Part shown: piece by piece, positions 54,589 to 62,989 of the stretch
Position numbering within the stretch: position 1 is the first letter of the stretch
How the letters are laid out: the number at the start of each line of letters is the position of its first letter
Assembly (NCBI GenBank): GCA_029777095.1
Contig: JAKOTS010000111.1
Coordinates: 1-64,000 of the forward strand
DNA from: Actinomycetes bacterium
GTDB taxonomy: Bacteria > Actinomycetota > Actinomycetes > Actinomycetales > Microbacteriaceae
Direction of reading: 5' to 3'
DNA: 64,000 nt
Translations under genes and position numbers: made by a program
Notes under the pieces: generated by a model
Databases searched by the model: none
Seen by the model: only the letters and a program-made list of their open reading frames with translations
What the model was told of the DNA's origin: nothing

Positions 54589-55725
54589 GTGGATGCTTCA
54601 TCTCACGTTCTTCAAGCCGTCTCACAGCGACTTGACACGTTCCTCGACGCCCAACGCGCAGCGACGATCCCTATGGGTGACGACGCGATGCTGCTCATCG
54701 ACGCCGCAGCGCAGTCGCTTCGCGGCGGAAAGCGACTCCGCGCCGCCTTTTGTTACTGGGGCTGGCGCGCAGTCATCGACGGCAACGCGGGGGCACCGGC
54801 ATCCCCCGCCACTGCCCCCGGCGCCTTGCGAGACGCCGATGCAGAGCGCGAGATCATCTCGGTCGCCGCGTCGCTCGAAATCTTCCAGTCGGCGGCGCTC
54901 GTGCACGACGACATCATCGACAACTCGGACACACGCCGCGGTCAGCCCGCAAGCCACCGCGCCCTCGAGGCCCGCCACGGCGCCAATGGCTGGGCCGGCG
55001 ACGGCGACGCATTCGGCCGTGCCGCCGCGCTACTGCTCGGCGACCTCCTCGTTGCCTGGAGCGACGATCTCCTTGAGCAGGGCCTCGAAGGGCATACGGA
55101 TGCCGCAGCCCGCCGTCGCACCCGCCACGAATATGCAGCAATGCGCCGCGACGTCACGCTCGGGCAGTTTCTCGATATCGCCGAAGAATCAGCATTCGCG
55201 GTGTCGCCGGGTGAAGAACATCTCGCGCGCGCACTGCGCGTGGCGACCTATAAGTCTGCGCGCTACAGCGTGCAGCAACCGCTGACAATCGGCGCCGCGC
55301 TCGCCGGCGGCACCGAGGCACAGCTCGAGGCGCTCGCATCGTTCGGCTACCCGATTGGCATGGCCTTCCAACTGCGCGACGATGTGCTTGGCGTCTTCGG
55401 CGACGAGCGACTTACCGGCAAGCCCACCGGCGACGACCTCCGTGAGGGCAAGCGCACCGCGCTGATCGCCATCACCCGAGAACGGCTTTCGGCGGTGCAG
55501 AAAGCGCGGCTCGATGAACTCCTTGGCAACCCGGGCCTCGATGCGGCCGAGGTCGCGGCACTCCAGGCGATGATCGTCGAGACGGGCGCACTCGACGCCG
55601 TCGAACAGCTCATCAGTGACTACGCGGTGCAAGCCGAGACCGCACTTGAGAGCCCGCATCTAGCGGCATCCGCCGTGGCGGTGCTGCGCACGCTTGCGGT
55701 CGCGGCCACCCGCCGGAACGCGTAA
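54589..55725 (+). CDS. Polyprenyl diphosphate synthase (GGPP-synthase type)
   Basis: Trans-isoprenyl diphosphate synthase that extends allylic diphosphates with IPP. 378 residues. First aspartate motif ALVHDDIIDNSDTRRG (about 103-118), the GGKRLRA block, second motif QLRDDVLGVFGDERLTGKPTGDDLREGKRT. Resembles actinobacterial IdsA/GrcC enzymes making geranylgeranyl or longer diphosphates; the residues before the first motif that set chain length cannot be judged by eye. GTG 54589 with TAGGCT upstream. Convergent with the Rv2175c-like gene, as in the M. tuberculosis pknL region. Confidence 0.9.
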   Translation: MDASSHVLQAVSQRLDTFLDAQRAATIPMGDDAMLLIDAAAQSLRGGKRLRAAFCYWGWRAVIDGNAGAPASPATAPGALRDADAEREIISVAASLEIFQSAALVHDDIIDNSDTRRGQPASHRALEARHGANGWAGDGDAFGRAAALLLGDLLVAWSDDLLEQGLEGHTDAAARRRTRHEYAAMRRDVTLGQFLDIAEESAFAVSPGEEHLARALRVATYKSARYSVQQPLTIGAALAGGTEAQLEALASFGYPIGMAFQLRDDVLGVFGDERLTGKPTGDDLREGKRTALIAITRERLSAVQKARLDELLGNPGLDAAEVAALQAMIVETGALDAVEQLISDYAVQAETALESPHLAASAVAVLRTLAVAATRRNA

Positions 55726-55744
55726 CCGTCACACCGCGCGCACG

Positions 55745-56095
55745 CTAAGCGAGCGAGCGTGCGACCCGGCGAACCTCGGACTTGCGACCTGCACGTAGCG
55801 CCTCGATCGGCGCGACGCCGATCGAATCGTCGACCGACAGCATCCAATCGATCGCTTCGTCATTGCTGAAGCCCGCATCCTGCAACACCATGATGGTGCC
55901 GCGGAGCGACACGAGCGGCTCGCCGTCCTGCAGGAACAGTGCAGGGACGCGAAACGCCCCATCGCGGGCAGAGCCCACCAGGTAATGCTCTTCGAGGAGT
56001 CGCCGCACTCGCGAAGGGCTCTCGTCGAGGATCGCGCCGATCTCTGAAAGGGTGAGCCACTCGATGGGGGCCTGCTCTGGTGTCTCGTTTTGCAC
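55745..56095 (-). CDS. Rv2175c-like DNA-binding protein
   Basis: 116-residue winged-helix protein of the Rv2175c type: N-terminal wHTH (WLTLSEIGAILDESPSRVRRLLEEHYLVGSARDGAFRVP) and C-terminal domain (LVSLRGTIMVLQDAGFSNDEAIDWMLSVDDSIGVAPIEAL). In M. tuberculosis Rv2175c is phosphorylated by PknL, which reduces DNA binding; pknL lies close by here. A threonine near the N-terminus (NETPEQ) is a possible phosphosite. GTG 56095 with GAGCAT six bases upstream; no Shine-Dalgarno. Confidence 0.85.
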   Translation of the reverse strand: MQNETPEQAPIEWLTLSEIGAILDESPSRVRRLLEEHYLVGSARDGAFRVPALFLQDGEPLVSLRGTIMVLQDAGFSNDEAIDWMLSVDDSIGVAPIEALRAGRKSEVRRVARSLA

Positions 56096-56141
56096 CCACC
56101 CATGCTCTCACTTTTTGCGCGAGACCATCTCAGGTACGTTC

Positions 56142-56228
56142 GTCACTTTCGTGACATCTGTCACTTTCGTACCACTGGTCACATGCGTCACTTCCGTTTA
56201 CTCTCATTGACTTGAACCCACTTTCGTG
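56142..56228. promoter_or_regulatory. Clustered CACTTTCGT repeats and a CRP-like site upstream of the LysM gene
   Basis: CACTTTCGT occurs at 56144-56152, 56162-56170 and 56219-56227, with CACTTCCGT at 56189-56197. The first two frame GTGA-N6-TCAC (56151-56164), the core of a CRP/GlxR-type site. The cluster lies in the 182-bp divergent gap between the Rv2175c-like gene and the LysM gene. CRP-family control of cell-wall hydrolases is known in actinobacteria; the assignment here is inference. Confidence 0.5.
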
Positions 56229-56277
56229 CCACCGTGGAACGTTCGTTGCGCGCACGCGCACGCAGGAGAGGGTCGCC

Positions 56278-57522
56278 ATGCGAGCTGCACACCCCCATCG
56301 TTCAACGTGGGTTGATTCACAGCCACAGCCACAGTCCCCCGCGGCAAAGCGCGCCGGTTTCACGGTCTTGCCGCTTGCGGTACTCGGCTCGATCGCCGTG
56401 ACCCTCAGCGGCACCGCGGCCACCGCCGCCGAACCCAACGACCGACGCGACACCCTCACGCCCGGCGATCGACACCTGGGCGCCGGTGCGGGCACCGCGG
56501 CCTCGGCCATCCGGCAGGCCGTCGCGCCAGCACCCGAAACCTATATCGTCCGCGCGGGCGACACCGTCAGCGGGATCGCCGCGCAGTTTGGTCTCCGCAC
56601 CGATGCGGTGCTCAGCCTGAACGGTCTCTCGCGCGCATCGATCATCCACCCGGGCCAGGTCTTGCGGCTACTGGCCGCGTCGGGCACCTCAGCACCAAGC
56701 CCGGCCCCCGCAGCCGGGAGCCACGTCGTCGTTGGCGGCGACACGATCAGCGCGATCGCCCAGCGCTACGGATTCAGCATCGATGCCGTACTCGCAGCCA
56801 ACGGCATGTCGCGCGCCTCGATCATCTACCCCGGCCAGCGCGTCACCCTGCCCGGTGCGCCAGTTGCGACATCCGCTCCGGCCCCCGCGCCGGCGCCCGC
56901 TCCGGCTCCTGCACCCGCCGCCGCGCACACCGTGGTCAGCGGCGACACGATCAGCGCGATCGCGCAGCGCTACGGCTCGACCATCGACGCCGTGCTCAGC
57001 ACGAACGGCCTCTCGCGCGCATCGATCATTTACCCCGGGCAGCGCATCGTGTTGCCCGGCACGGCAGCACCCGCAGCACCGGCAGCTCAGGCCACCACTC
57101 CTGCTGCCGCAGGGGGCCTCGACGCCGAGCAATCCGCCAATGCCCAGCTCATCATCCGCATCGGCCGAGAACTCGGCGTGAACGACCGCGGCCTGCAGAT
57201 CGCGCTCGCAACCGCGATGCAAGAGTCATGGCTGCGCAACCTCGATTGGGGCGACCGCGATTCGCTCGGCCTCTTCCAACAGCGCCCGAGCTCTGGTTGG
57301 GGCAGCCCAGAACAGGTACGCGACCCCGCATATGCCATCAAGGCATTCTTCGGTGGCCCACAAGACCCGAACGGCAACCGCACCCGCGGCCTGCTCGACT
57401 ACCCCGGCTGGGAGCAGCTCAGCCTGACCCAGGCAGCACAGGCTGTGCAGATCTCGGCACACCCCGACCGCTACGCGCGCTGGGAAGCCCCCGCCGCCGC
57501 ATGGCTCGCTGCACTGGGATAA
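56278..57522 (+). CDS. Secreted triple-LysM protein with transglycosylase-like C-terminal domain
   Basis: 414 residues. A basic N-terminus and hydrophobic segment (about 27-50, ending ATAAE) form a signal peptide. Three LysM domains follow (about 87-130, 149-192 and 217-260; each with GDT.S.IA..Y/FG and ASII.PGQ), joined by Pro/Ala linkers. The C-terminal domain (about 285-410) has ATAMQESWLRNLDWGDRDSLGLFQQRPSSGWG, a lysozyme/transglycosylase-like fold whose glutamate (QESW) is the likely catalytic residue. Probable peptidoglycan-binding muralytic enzyme. ATG 56278 has AGGAGAGG upstream; repeats in the leader suggest regulation. Confidence 0.88.
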   Translation: MRAAHPHRSTWVDSQPQPQSPAAKRAGFTVLPLAVLGSIAVTLSGTAATAAEPNDRRDTLTPGDRHLGAGAGTAASAIRQAVAPAPETYIVRAGDTVSGIAAQFGLRTDAVLSLNGLSRASIIHPGQVLRLLAASGTSAPSPAPAAGSHVVVGGDTISAIAQRYGFSIDAVLAANGMSRASIIYPGQRVTLPGAPVATSAPAPAPAPAPAPAPAAAHTVVSGDTISAIAQRYGSTIDAVLSTNGLSRASIIYPGQRIVLPGTAAPAAPAAQATTPAAAGGLDAEQSANAQLIIRIGRELGVNDRGLQIALATAMQESWLRNLDWGDRDSLGLFQQRPSSGWGSPEQVRDPAYAIKAFFGGPQDPNGNRTRGLLDYPGWEQLSLTQAAQAVQISAHPDRYARWEAPAAAWLAALG

Positions 57523-57599
57523 CGCGCCACCCCTTGCAGAACGAACACCCGATGCCGACAAGACCGGTACGGCGAGCGGGCAATGCCCCGCGACATCCG

Positions 57600-57605
57600 T
57601 AGACT
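57600..57605 (+). promoter_or_regulatory. -10 box of pknL
   Basis: TAGACT, six bases before GTG 57612. Confidence 0.42.
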
Positions 57606-57611
57606 TTCAGC

Positions 57612-59564
57612 GTGTCATCCAGCCAACAGTCCGACCCAATGATTGGCCGTCTCGTCGACGGCCGCTACCGGGTTCGAGCGCGCATTGCGCGCGGTGGAAT
57701 GGCCACCGTCTACGTCGCGACCGACCTGCGCCTCGAGCGGCGCGTCGCACTCAAGGTCATGCACGCGCACCTGAGCGACGACTCGGTCTTCCAGAGCCGA
57801 TTCATTCAAGAGGCCCGTTCGGCCGCGCGCCTCGCTGACCCGCACGTGGTCAATGTGTTTGACCAGGGGCAAGACCACGACATGGCATACCTCGTCATGG
57901 AGTACTTGCCCGGCATCACGCTGCGCGAGCTCCTGCGCGAGCAGAAGAAGCTCAGCATGCAGCAGACCATCACGATTATGGATGCGATCCTCGGCGGCCT
58001 CGCGGCGGCACACCGTGCCGGCATTGTGCATCGAGACGTGAAGCCCGAGAACGTGTTGTTGGCCGAAGACGGCCGCATCAAAATCGGCGACTTCGGTCTC
58101 GCCCGCGCGACGACCGCGAACACCGCCACCGGGCAGATGCTCCTCGGCACGATCGCCTACCTCGCACCCGAGCTCGTGACCCGCGGCCAGGCAGATGCCC
58201 GAAGCGACATATATGCCCTCGGTATCATGCTCTACGAGATGCTCACCGGCGAGCAGCCCTTCAAGGGCGAGCAGCCAATGCAGATCGCCTACCAGCACGC
58301 CACCGACAAGGTGCCGCGCCCGAGCGCGCGCACGGCGGGGGTGCCCGAAGCGCTCGACGAGCTCGTACTGTGGGCCACCGAGCGCGAACCCGACGATCGC
58401 CCCATCGATGCACAGGCAATGCTTGACCGCTTGCGTGAAATCGAGCGCGACCTCGGCGTCGCCCCGCTGACCCGCGGCGTCGGCGCGACGGCGAGCGTGC
58501 CGGTGATCGACGAGTACAATTCCAACGAAGTCACGCGGGTGATGCCGGGCGGGCTTTCGAACACGGCGCCGACCCCCGTCTCGCAGGGCCTCGACAACTC
58601 TGGCCAACTCCGGCAGCGCACCAAGCGTCGCGCGAGCCGCGGCACCGTCGTCCTGATTCTCGTCCTCCTCCTCGCGGTCGCCGCCGGCGCCACGGGCTGG
58701 TGGTTCGGCTCCGGACCCGGCTCGCTCATCTCGGTGCGCGATGTATCGGGCACCACGTACGAGGCAGCGGCGCAGAAACTGCAAGAAGACGGGCTCACGC
58801 CCGTGCGAGTGGATGCCACCGACTACGACGTACCCGAGGGCACGGTCATCCGCACCGACCCCGAGGCAGGCATCCGACTCGAACGCGACGCCGAGGTGTC
58901 GGTCATCGTTTCCACCGGCCCGGCCGCACACAGCATCGCGCCGTTGGTGGGGATGCAATCAACTGCCGCACACGGCGCCCTTGAGGCCGCCCGCATCGAC
59001 CTCATCGAGCCGATGCTCGAGGAGTTCTCCGATGCGGAGGCCGGGACCGTGATCGCCGCAACCCTCACCCCGCGTGCCGGCGGCGACCCGATCGACTTCG
59101 GCGGCGGCGGCGAAGCCTTCGAAGGCGACCAGGCCCAGCTCACCGTGTCGCTCGGCCCCATCCCCGCGGTCGCAGGAGACACGGTCGAATCGGCCACAAG
59201 CAAGCTTCGAGCGGCCGGCCTCGCGGTCGTGCCCGAGTCGACCCTCGTCTTCAGCGACACTGTCAAGGCCGACATCGTGATCGAGATCGAGCCTCGCGAC
59301 GGCGGCGGCAACTGGCGGCCGGACGACACCGTCACGCTCGTGGTTTCGAAGGGCCCCCAGCCAATTCCGATTCCGGACGTCACGGGCATGACCCGCGATC
59401 AGGCCAAGCGCACGCTCGAGGGCAAGGGCTTCACCGTTTCGTACGCCCCATTCTGGAGCGCCCTCCCGAACGACCTCACGCGGGTCACCGGCACCGACCC
59501 GGGTGCCACCGCCGAACGGCCCAAGGGCAGCGAGGTCTACCTCCGGATCACCGCTTCGGGCTAG
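57612..59564 (+). CDS. pknL: PASTA-type serine/threonine protein kinase (PknL-like)
   Basis: Membrane Hanks-type kinase. 650 residues. Kinase domain 19-290: glycine loop IARGGMATVY, ATP lysine K48, catalytic HRDVKPEN (D142), DFG at 160-162, and APE near 185. One membrane helix at about 345-365 and then four PASTA-like repeats (about 370-435, 440-515, 518-585, 588-650) facing outside, which bind muropeptides or lipid II in the family; the second repeat has a Gly-rich insertion. M. tuberculosis PknL lacks PASTA domains, so this relative is a fuller form. Neighbours idsA, Rv2175c-like and aroG match the Rv2173-Rv2178c region. GTG 57612. Confidence 0.92.
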   Translation: MSSSQQSDPMIGRLVDGRYRVRARIARGGMATVYVATDLRLERRVALKVMHAHLSDDSVFQSRFIQEARSAARLADPHVVNVFDQGQDHDMAYLVMEYLPGITLRELLREQKKLSMQQTITIMDAILGGLAAAHRAGIVHRDVKPENVLLAEDGRIKIGDFGLARATTANTATGQMLLGTIAYLAPELVTRGQADARSDIYALGIMLYEMLTGEQPFKGEQPMQIAYQHATDKVPRPSARTAGVPEALDELVLWATEREPDDRPIDAQAMLDRLREIERDLGVAPLTRGVGATASVPVIDEYNSNEVTRVMPGGLSNTAPTPVSQGLDNSGQLRQRTKRRASRGTVVLILVLLLAVAAGATGWWFGSGPGSLISVRDVSGTTYEAAAQKLQEDGLTPVRVDATDYDVPEGTVIRTDPEAGIRLERDAEVSVIVSTGPAAHSIAPLVGMQSTAAHGALEAARIDLIEPMLEEFSDAEAGTVIAATLTPRAGGDPIDFGGGGEAFEGDQAQLTVSLGPIPAVAGDTVESATSKLRAAGLAVVPESTLVFSDTVKADIVIEIEPRDGGGNWRPDDTVTLVVSKGPQPIPIPDVTGMTRDQAKRTLEGKGFTVSYAPFWSALPNDLTRVTGTDPGATAERPKGSEVYLRITASG

Positions 59565-59653
59565 CCAGCCTCGGCACGCGGGTGGGCCGCGCAGGCCCGG
59601 GCCCGCAGGCAGGCGCGCACCCGGGCGAGCGCCGGCAGCCACGCAGGCAGAAC

Positions 59654-59695
59654 GATGCTGGCCCACCACCCCGCGAGGGGCGATGGGCCAGCATC
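59654..59695. terminator. Bidirectional terminator between pknL and aroG
   Basis: Perfect 12-bp stem GATGCTGGCCCA / TGGGCCAGCATC (59654-59665 with 59684-59695); the loop can form a CCCC/GGGG inner stem. It separates the converging genes; there is no T-run. Confidence 0.8.
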
Positions 59696-59707
59696 AGGCG
59701 CGTGCGA

Positions 59708-61078
59708 CTAGCGTGCGCGCAATTCTTCTGCGACGAGGAACGCCAGCTCGAGCGACTGCTTGTGGTTCAGGCGCGGGTCGCACAGCGACTCGTAGCGCGT
59801 AGCAAGTGTCGCCTCGTCGATCATCTCGGAGCCGCCGAGGCACTCGGTCACATCGTCGCCCGTGAGCTCGACGTGGATGCCGCCGGGGTGCGTACCCACG
59901 GCGCGGTGCGCCTCGAAGAAGCCCTTGACCTCGTCGACCACGTCTTCGAATCGGCGGGTCTTGTAGCCGTTCGGCGTCGTGATGCCATTGCCGTGCATCG
60001 GGTCGGTGACCCAGAGCGGCTGCGCCCCGTATTCTTTGGTGGCCTCGAGCAATGCCGGCAGCGCGTCGCGGATCTTGCCGGCGCCCATGCGGGTGATGAA
60101 CGTCAGGCGCCCGGGCTCGCGCTCGGGGTCGAGCTTGTCAATCAGACGGTGCACCGTGTCGGGCGTCGTCGTCGGGCCAAGCTTGACACCAATGGGGTTG
60201 CGGATGCGCGAGAAGTAGTCGACGTGCGCGCCATCGAGGTCACGCGTCCGCTCGCCGATCCACAAGAAGTGCGCCGACGTGTTGTACGGCGTGTGGGTGC
60301 GCGAGTCGATGCGCGTCATCGGGCGTTCGTAGTCCATCAGCAGGCCCTCGTGGCCCGTGTAGAACTCGACGCTGCGAAGCTCGTCGAAGTTGGCTCCCGC
60401 CGCCTCCATGAACTTGATCGCACGATCGATCTCGCCGGCCAGCTGCTCGTAGCGCTGGTTGGCCGGGTTCGCGGCGAAGCCACGGTTCCAGCTGTGCACC
60501 TCACGCAGATCGGCGAAGCCACCCTGCGTGAATGCGCGAATGAGGTTCAGTGTGGATGCCGCCGTGTGGTAGCCGCGCAACAGTCGAGCGGGGTCTGCCG
60601 CACGTGATTCGGGCGTGAAATCAAAGCCGTTCACGATGTCGCCGCGGTACGCGGGCAGGGTGACATCGCCGCGGGTTTCGGTGTCGCTCGAGCGCGGCTT
60701 GGCGAACTGCCCAGCCATGCGGCCCATCTTCACTACCGGCATCGACGCGCCGTAGGTCAAGACGACTGCCATCTGCAGCACCGTCTTGACACGGTTGCGA
60801 ATCTGGTCGGCGGTCGCGCCGGCGAACGTCTCGGCGCAGTCACCACCCTGCAGGAGGAACGCGTTGCCCGACGCTGCCTTTGCGAGGCGTTCCCGCAGGA
60901 TATCGACCTCGCCCGCAAACACGAGCGGCGGGAGCGATGCGATCTCCGTAGAGACGGCTTCTACTGCCGAGAGGTCAGTCCACGACGGCTGCTGCTTGAT
61001 CGGCAGGCTGCGCCAATAGTCAAGACCCTCGATCAACTGTTCGTTGGGACGAAGAGCCTGATCGGCGAGCTGCGACAC
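59708..61078 (-). CDS. aroG: DAHP synthase, class II
   Basis: First enzyme of the shikimate pathway: condenses phosphoenolpyruvate and erythrose-4-phosphate. 456 residues, the plant-like class II type. Blocks: FLLQGGDCAETFAG, GRMAGQFAKPRSSDTE, the metal-binding cysteine region, ANPANQRYEQLA, DPMHGNGITTPNGYKTRRF and HPGGIHVELTGDDVTECLGG. GTG 61078 gives the usual start SQLADQALRPNEQLIEGLDYWRSLP. It supplies chorismate for pabB and trpD. Downstream of plsC on the same strand. Confidence 0.95.
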   Translation of the reverse strand: MSQLADQALRPNEQLIEGLDYWRSLPIKQQPSWTDLSAVEAVSTEIASLPPLVFAGEVDILRERLAKAASGNAFLLQGGDCAETFAGATADQIRNRVKTVLQMAVVLTYGASMPVVKMGRMAGQFAKPRSSDTETRGDVTLPAYRGDIVNGFDFTPESRAADPARLLRGYHTAASTLNLIRAFTQGGFADLREVHSWNRGFAANPANQRYEQLAGEIDRAIKFMEAAGANFDELRSVEFYTGHEGLLMDYERPMTRIDSRTHTPYNTSAHFLWIGERTRDLDGAHVDYFSRIRNPIGVKLGPTTTPDTVHRLIDKLDPEREPGRLTFITRMGAGKIRDALPALLEATKEYGAQPLWVTDPMHGNGITTPNGYKTRRFEDVVDEVKGFFEAHRAVGTHPGGIHVELTGDDVTECLGGSEMIDEATLATRYESLCDPRLNHKQSLELAFLVAEELRAR

Positions 61079-61189
61079 GGGCGTGGTTCCTATTCTTTAG
61101 GGGTGCGTAGCGCGAAAATGCGCACCCTTCAAGTCTAGCCCGCCAGGCGCGCCGTTCGGGCCGGGGCCCCGTGCACCACAATGGCGCCG

Positions 61190-61879
61190 TTACTGCCCTC
61201 GCGTGGCGATGCGCTCCTTCACCGCGGAGGCGTAGACATCGTCGTATTCCTGTTCACCGAGGGCCTGCAACGCGACCATGATCTCGTCGGTGACGGAGCG
61301 CAGAATAAAGCGGTCGCTCTCCATGCCCGCGAAACGCGAGAAGTCGAGGGGTTCGCCGATCACGATGCCGACGCGGCCAATGCGAGGCAGGGTCCGACCG
61401 ATCGGCATGACCTTCTCGGTGTCGACCATCACGAGCGGCACGACGGGCACGCCCGCCTCAAGCGCCATCCGCGCAAGTCCCGTGCGCCCGCGGTAGAGCT
61501 TCCCGTCGGGGCTCCGCGTCCCTTCGGGGTAGATCCCGAGCAGGTCGCCGCGCCCAAGCACCATCAAACCGGTGTTGAGCGATGCCTCAGATGCCTTGCC
61601 GCCCGAGCGATCGATCGGAATCTGCCCGGTCAGCTTCATGAAGTTGCGGGTCGCCCAGCCCTTGATGCCGCGGCCCGTGAAGTAGTCGCTCTTTGCAAGA
61701 AACGACACCGAGCGGTCGATCATCAGCGGCAAGAAGACCGAGTCGCTCACTGAGAGGTGGTTGCTCGCAAGGATCGCCGAGCCCTGCGTCGGGATGTTCT
61801 CGCTCCCGACGACCCATGGCCGAAAGACGGCGCGCACGATCGGCCCGACCACCACGTATTTCATGAACCAATAAAACAT
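61190..61879 (-). CDS. plsC: 1-acyl-sn-glycerol-3-phosphate acyltransferase
   Basis: Acyltransferase that makes phosphatidic acid. 229 residues. Catalytic motif SNHLSVSDSVFLP (H41, D46), glycerophosphate-binding IYPEGTRSPDGKLYRGRTGLARMALEAGVPVVPLVMV, and an N-terminal hydrophobic segment. ATG 61879. It follows the ROK kinase gene by 30 bp and precedes aroG; a glk-plsC-aroG order is common in actinobacteria. Confidence 0.93.
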   Translation of the reverse strand: MFYWFMKYVVVGPIVRAVFRPWVVGSENIPTQGSAILASNHLSVSDSVFLPLMIDRSVSFLAKSDYFTGRGIKGWATRNFMKLTGQIPIDRSGGKASEASLNTGLMVLGRGDLLGIYPEGTRSPDGKLYRGRTGLARMALEAGVPVVPLVMVDTEKVMPIGRTLPRIGRVGIVIGEPLDFSRFAGMESDRFILRSVTDEIMVALQALGEQEYDDVYASAVKERIATRGQ

Positions 61880-61909
61880 TGAACCCCAGCATGCCGCCTC
61901 GCGGGGCGA

Positions 61910-62845
61910 TCAGCTAGCCTGACGCGCCAAATTCGCGGCACCAATCAGGCCCGCGTCGTTCTCAAGCTCGGCGATCGCGATGTCGGCCACCGGCCGAAAC
62001 CCACGCGCGGGTACGTGGGCGCGGTACGCTTCCTCGATCGGCGCGCGCAGCCGCTCCCCCAGTTGGGCAACGCCGCCCCCGATCACAAATACCCCCGGAT
62101 CGAGCGCGGCAGTCAGCTGTCCGCACGTTTCGCCGATGGCGGATGCCACGGTCCGCAACGCTTCATTGGCGCCCGGGTCGTCCTGCAACACCAGCTCCGA
62201 AATCGTCGCCCCGCTGAGCCTGCCGCGCTGTGTGCGAGCCGCAGCGAGCCCAATGCCGATGCCACCGGCATCCGCAATCTCGTTTGCGATCCGCTGCAAA
62301 GCCCGCCCCGAGGCATACTGCTCGATGCAACCTCGCTGGCCACAGCCGCACGGGAGGCCGTCGCGAATGTGGCGAGTGTGACCGAGTTCGGCGGCGACGC
62401 CGTGGCCGCCGCGATACAGCTCGCCGCCCGCCACCACCGCTCCCCCGATTCCCGTGCCGATAGTGAGCATCACGAAGTCGCGATAGCCGCGCCCGGCACC
62501 AAACTGATACTCCGCCCAGCCCGCAGCGTTCGCGTCGTTCTCGATCGCCACTGGCAGGCCGAGTCGTGCTTCGAGCCGCGGCCGAATCGCCTCATTGCGC
62601 CACGGAATGTTCACGCCGAAATAGATTGTCGAGCGCGCGCTGTCGATAAAACCCGCCGCGGCAACGCCGACGGCCGCAACGTCGTGCCCCGCACGAAGCT
62701 CATCGACCATTTCTTCGACCGCATGCTCGATGTCGGGCACACCGGCGGGCGTTGCGATGCGGGTGCTCGCGATCACGGTGCCGTGTTCATCGACGACACC
62801 GCCGGCGATCTTCGTGCCACCAATATCGATGCCGACCGTCAGCAC
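61910..62845 (-). CDS. ROK-family glucokinase
   Basis: Sugar kinase of the ROK family, most likely phosphorylating glucose. 311 residues from GTG 62845 (GGAGG four bases upstream), giving LTVGIDIGGTKIAGGVVDE. Blocks: ENDANAAGWAEYQFGAG, TIGTGIGGAVVAGGELYRGGHG, the zinc motif HTRHIRDGLPCGCGQRGCIEQYASG, and GGGVAQLGE. ROK members also include N-acylhexosamine kinases and repressors, but no DNA-binding domain is present. Divergent from the acyl-CoA ligase gene. Confidence 0.9.
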   Translation of the reverse strand: MLTVGIDIGGTKIAGGVVDEHGTVIASTRIATPAGVPDIEHAVEEMVDELRAGHDVAAVGVAAAGFIDSARSTIYFGVNIPWRNEAIRPRLEARLGLPVAIENDANAAGWAEYQFGAGRGYRDFVMLTIGTGIGGAVVAGGELYRGGHGVAAELGHTRHIRDGLPCGCGQRGCIEQYASGRALQRIANEIADAGGIGIGLAAARTQRGRLSGATISELVLQDDPGANEALRTVASAIGETCGQLTAALDPGVFVIGGGVAQLGERLRAPIEEAYRAHVPARGFRPVADIAIAELENDAGLIGAANLARQAS

Positions 62846-62936
62846 AACGCCTCCAAGCGCGTGGCCGCGTTGCCGCAAATGGGCTGTGGATGCCGCGGCT
62901 CACACGCGAGAAGTCTACTGCGCGGGATCGCCCAGA

Positions 62937-62942
62937 TAGGCT
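62937..62942 (+). promoter_or_regulatory. -10 box of the acyl-CoA ligase gene
   Basis: TAGGCT at 62937-62942; here the start codon lies 47 bases downstream with a Shine-Dalgarno, so this is a leadered transcript. Confidence 0.35.
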
Positions 62943-62989
62943 GTCCACACATCCGAATGCACCGCCCTGCTGGTACCGAAGGAGTTACC

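Noticed and set aside
56096..56277. Cyclic-di-AMP (ydaO) riboswitch before the LysM gene
   Set aside because: Such switches often precede actinobacterial LysM/Rpf genes, but the 182-bp gap is too short and lacks the conserved core; it holds operator-like repeats instead.
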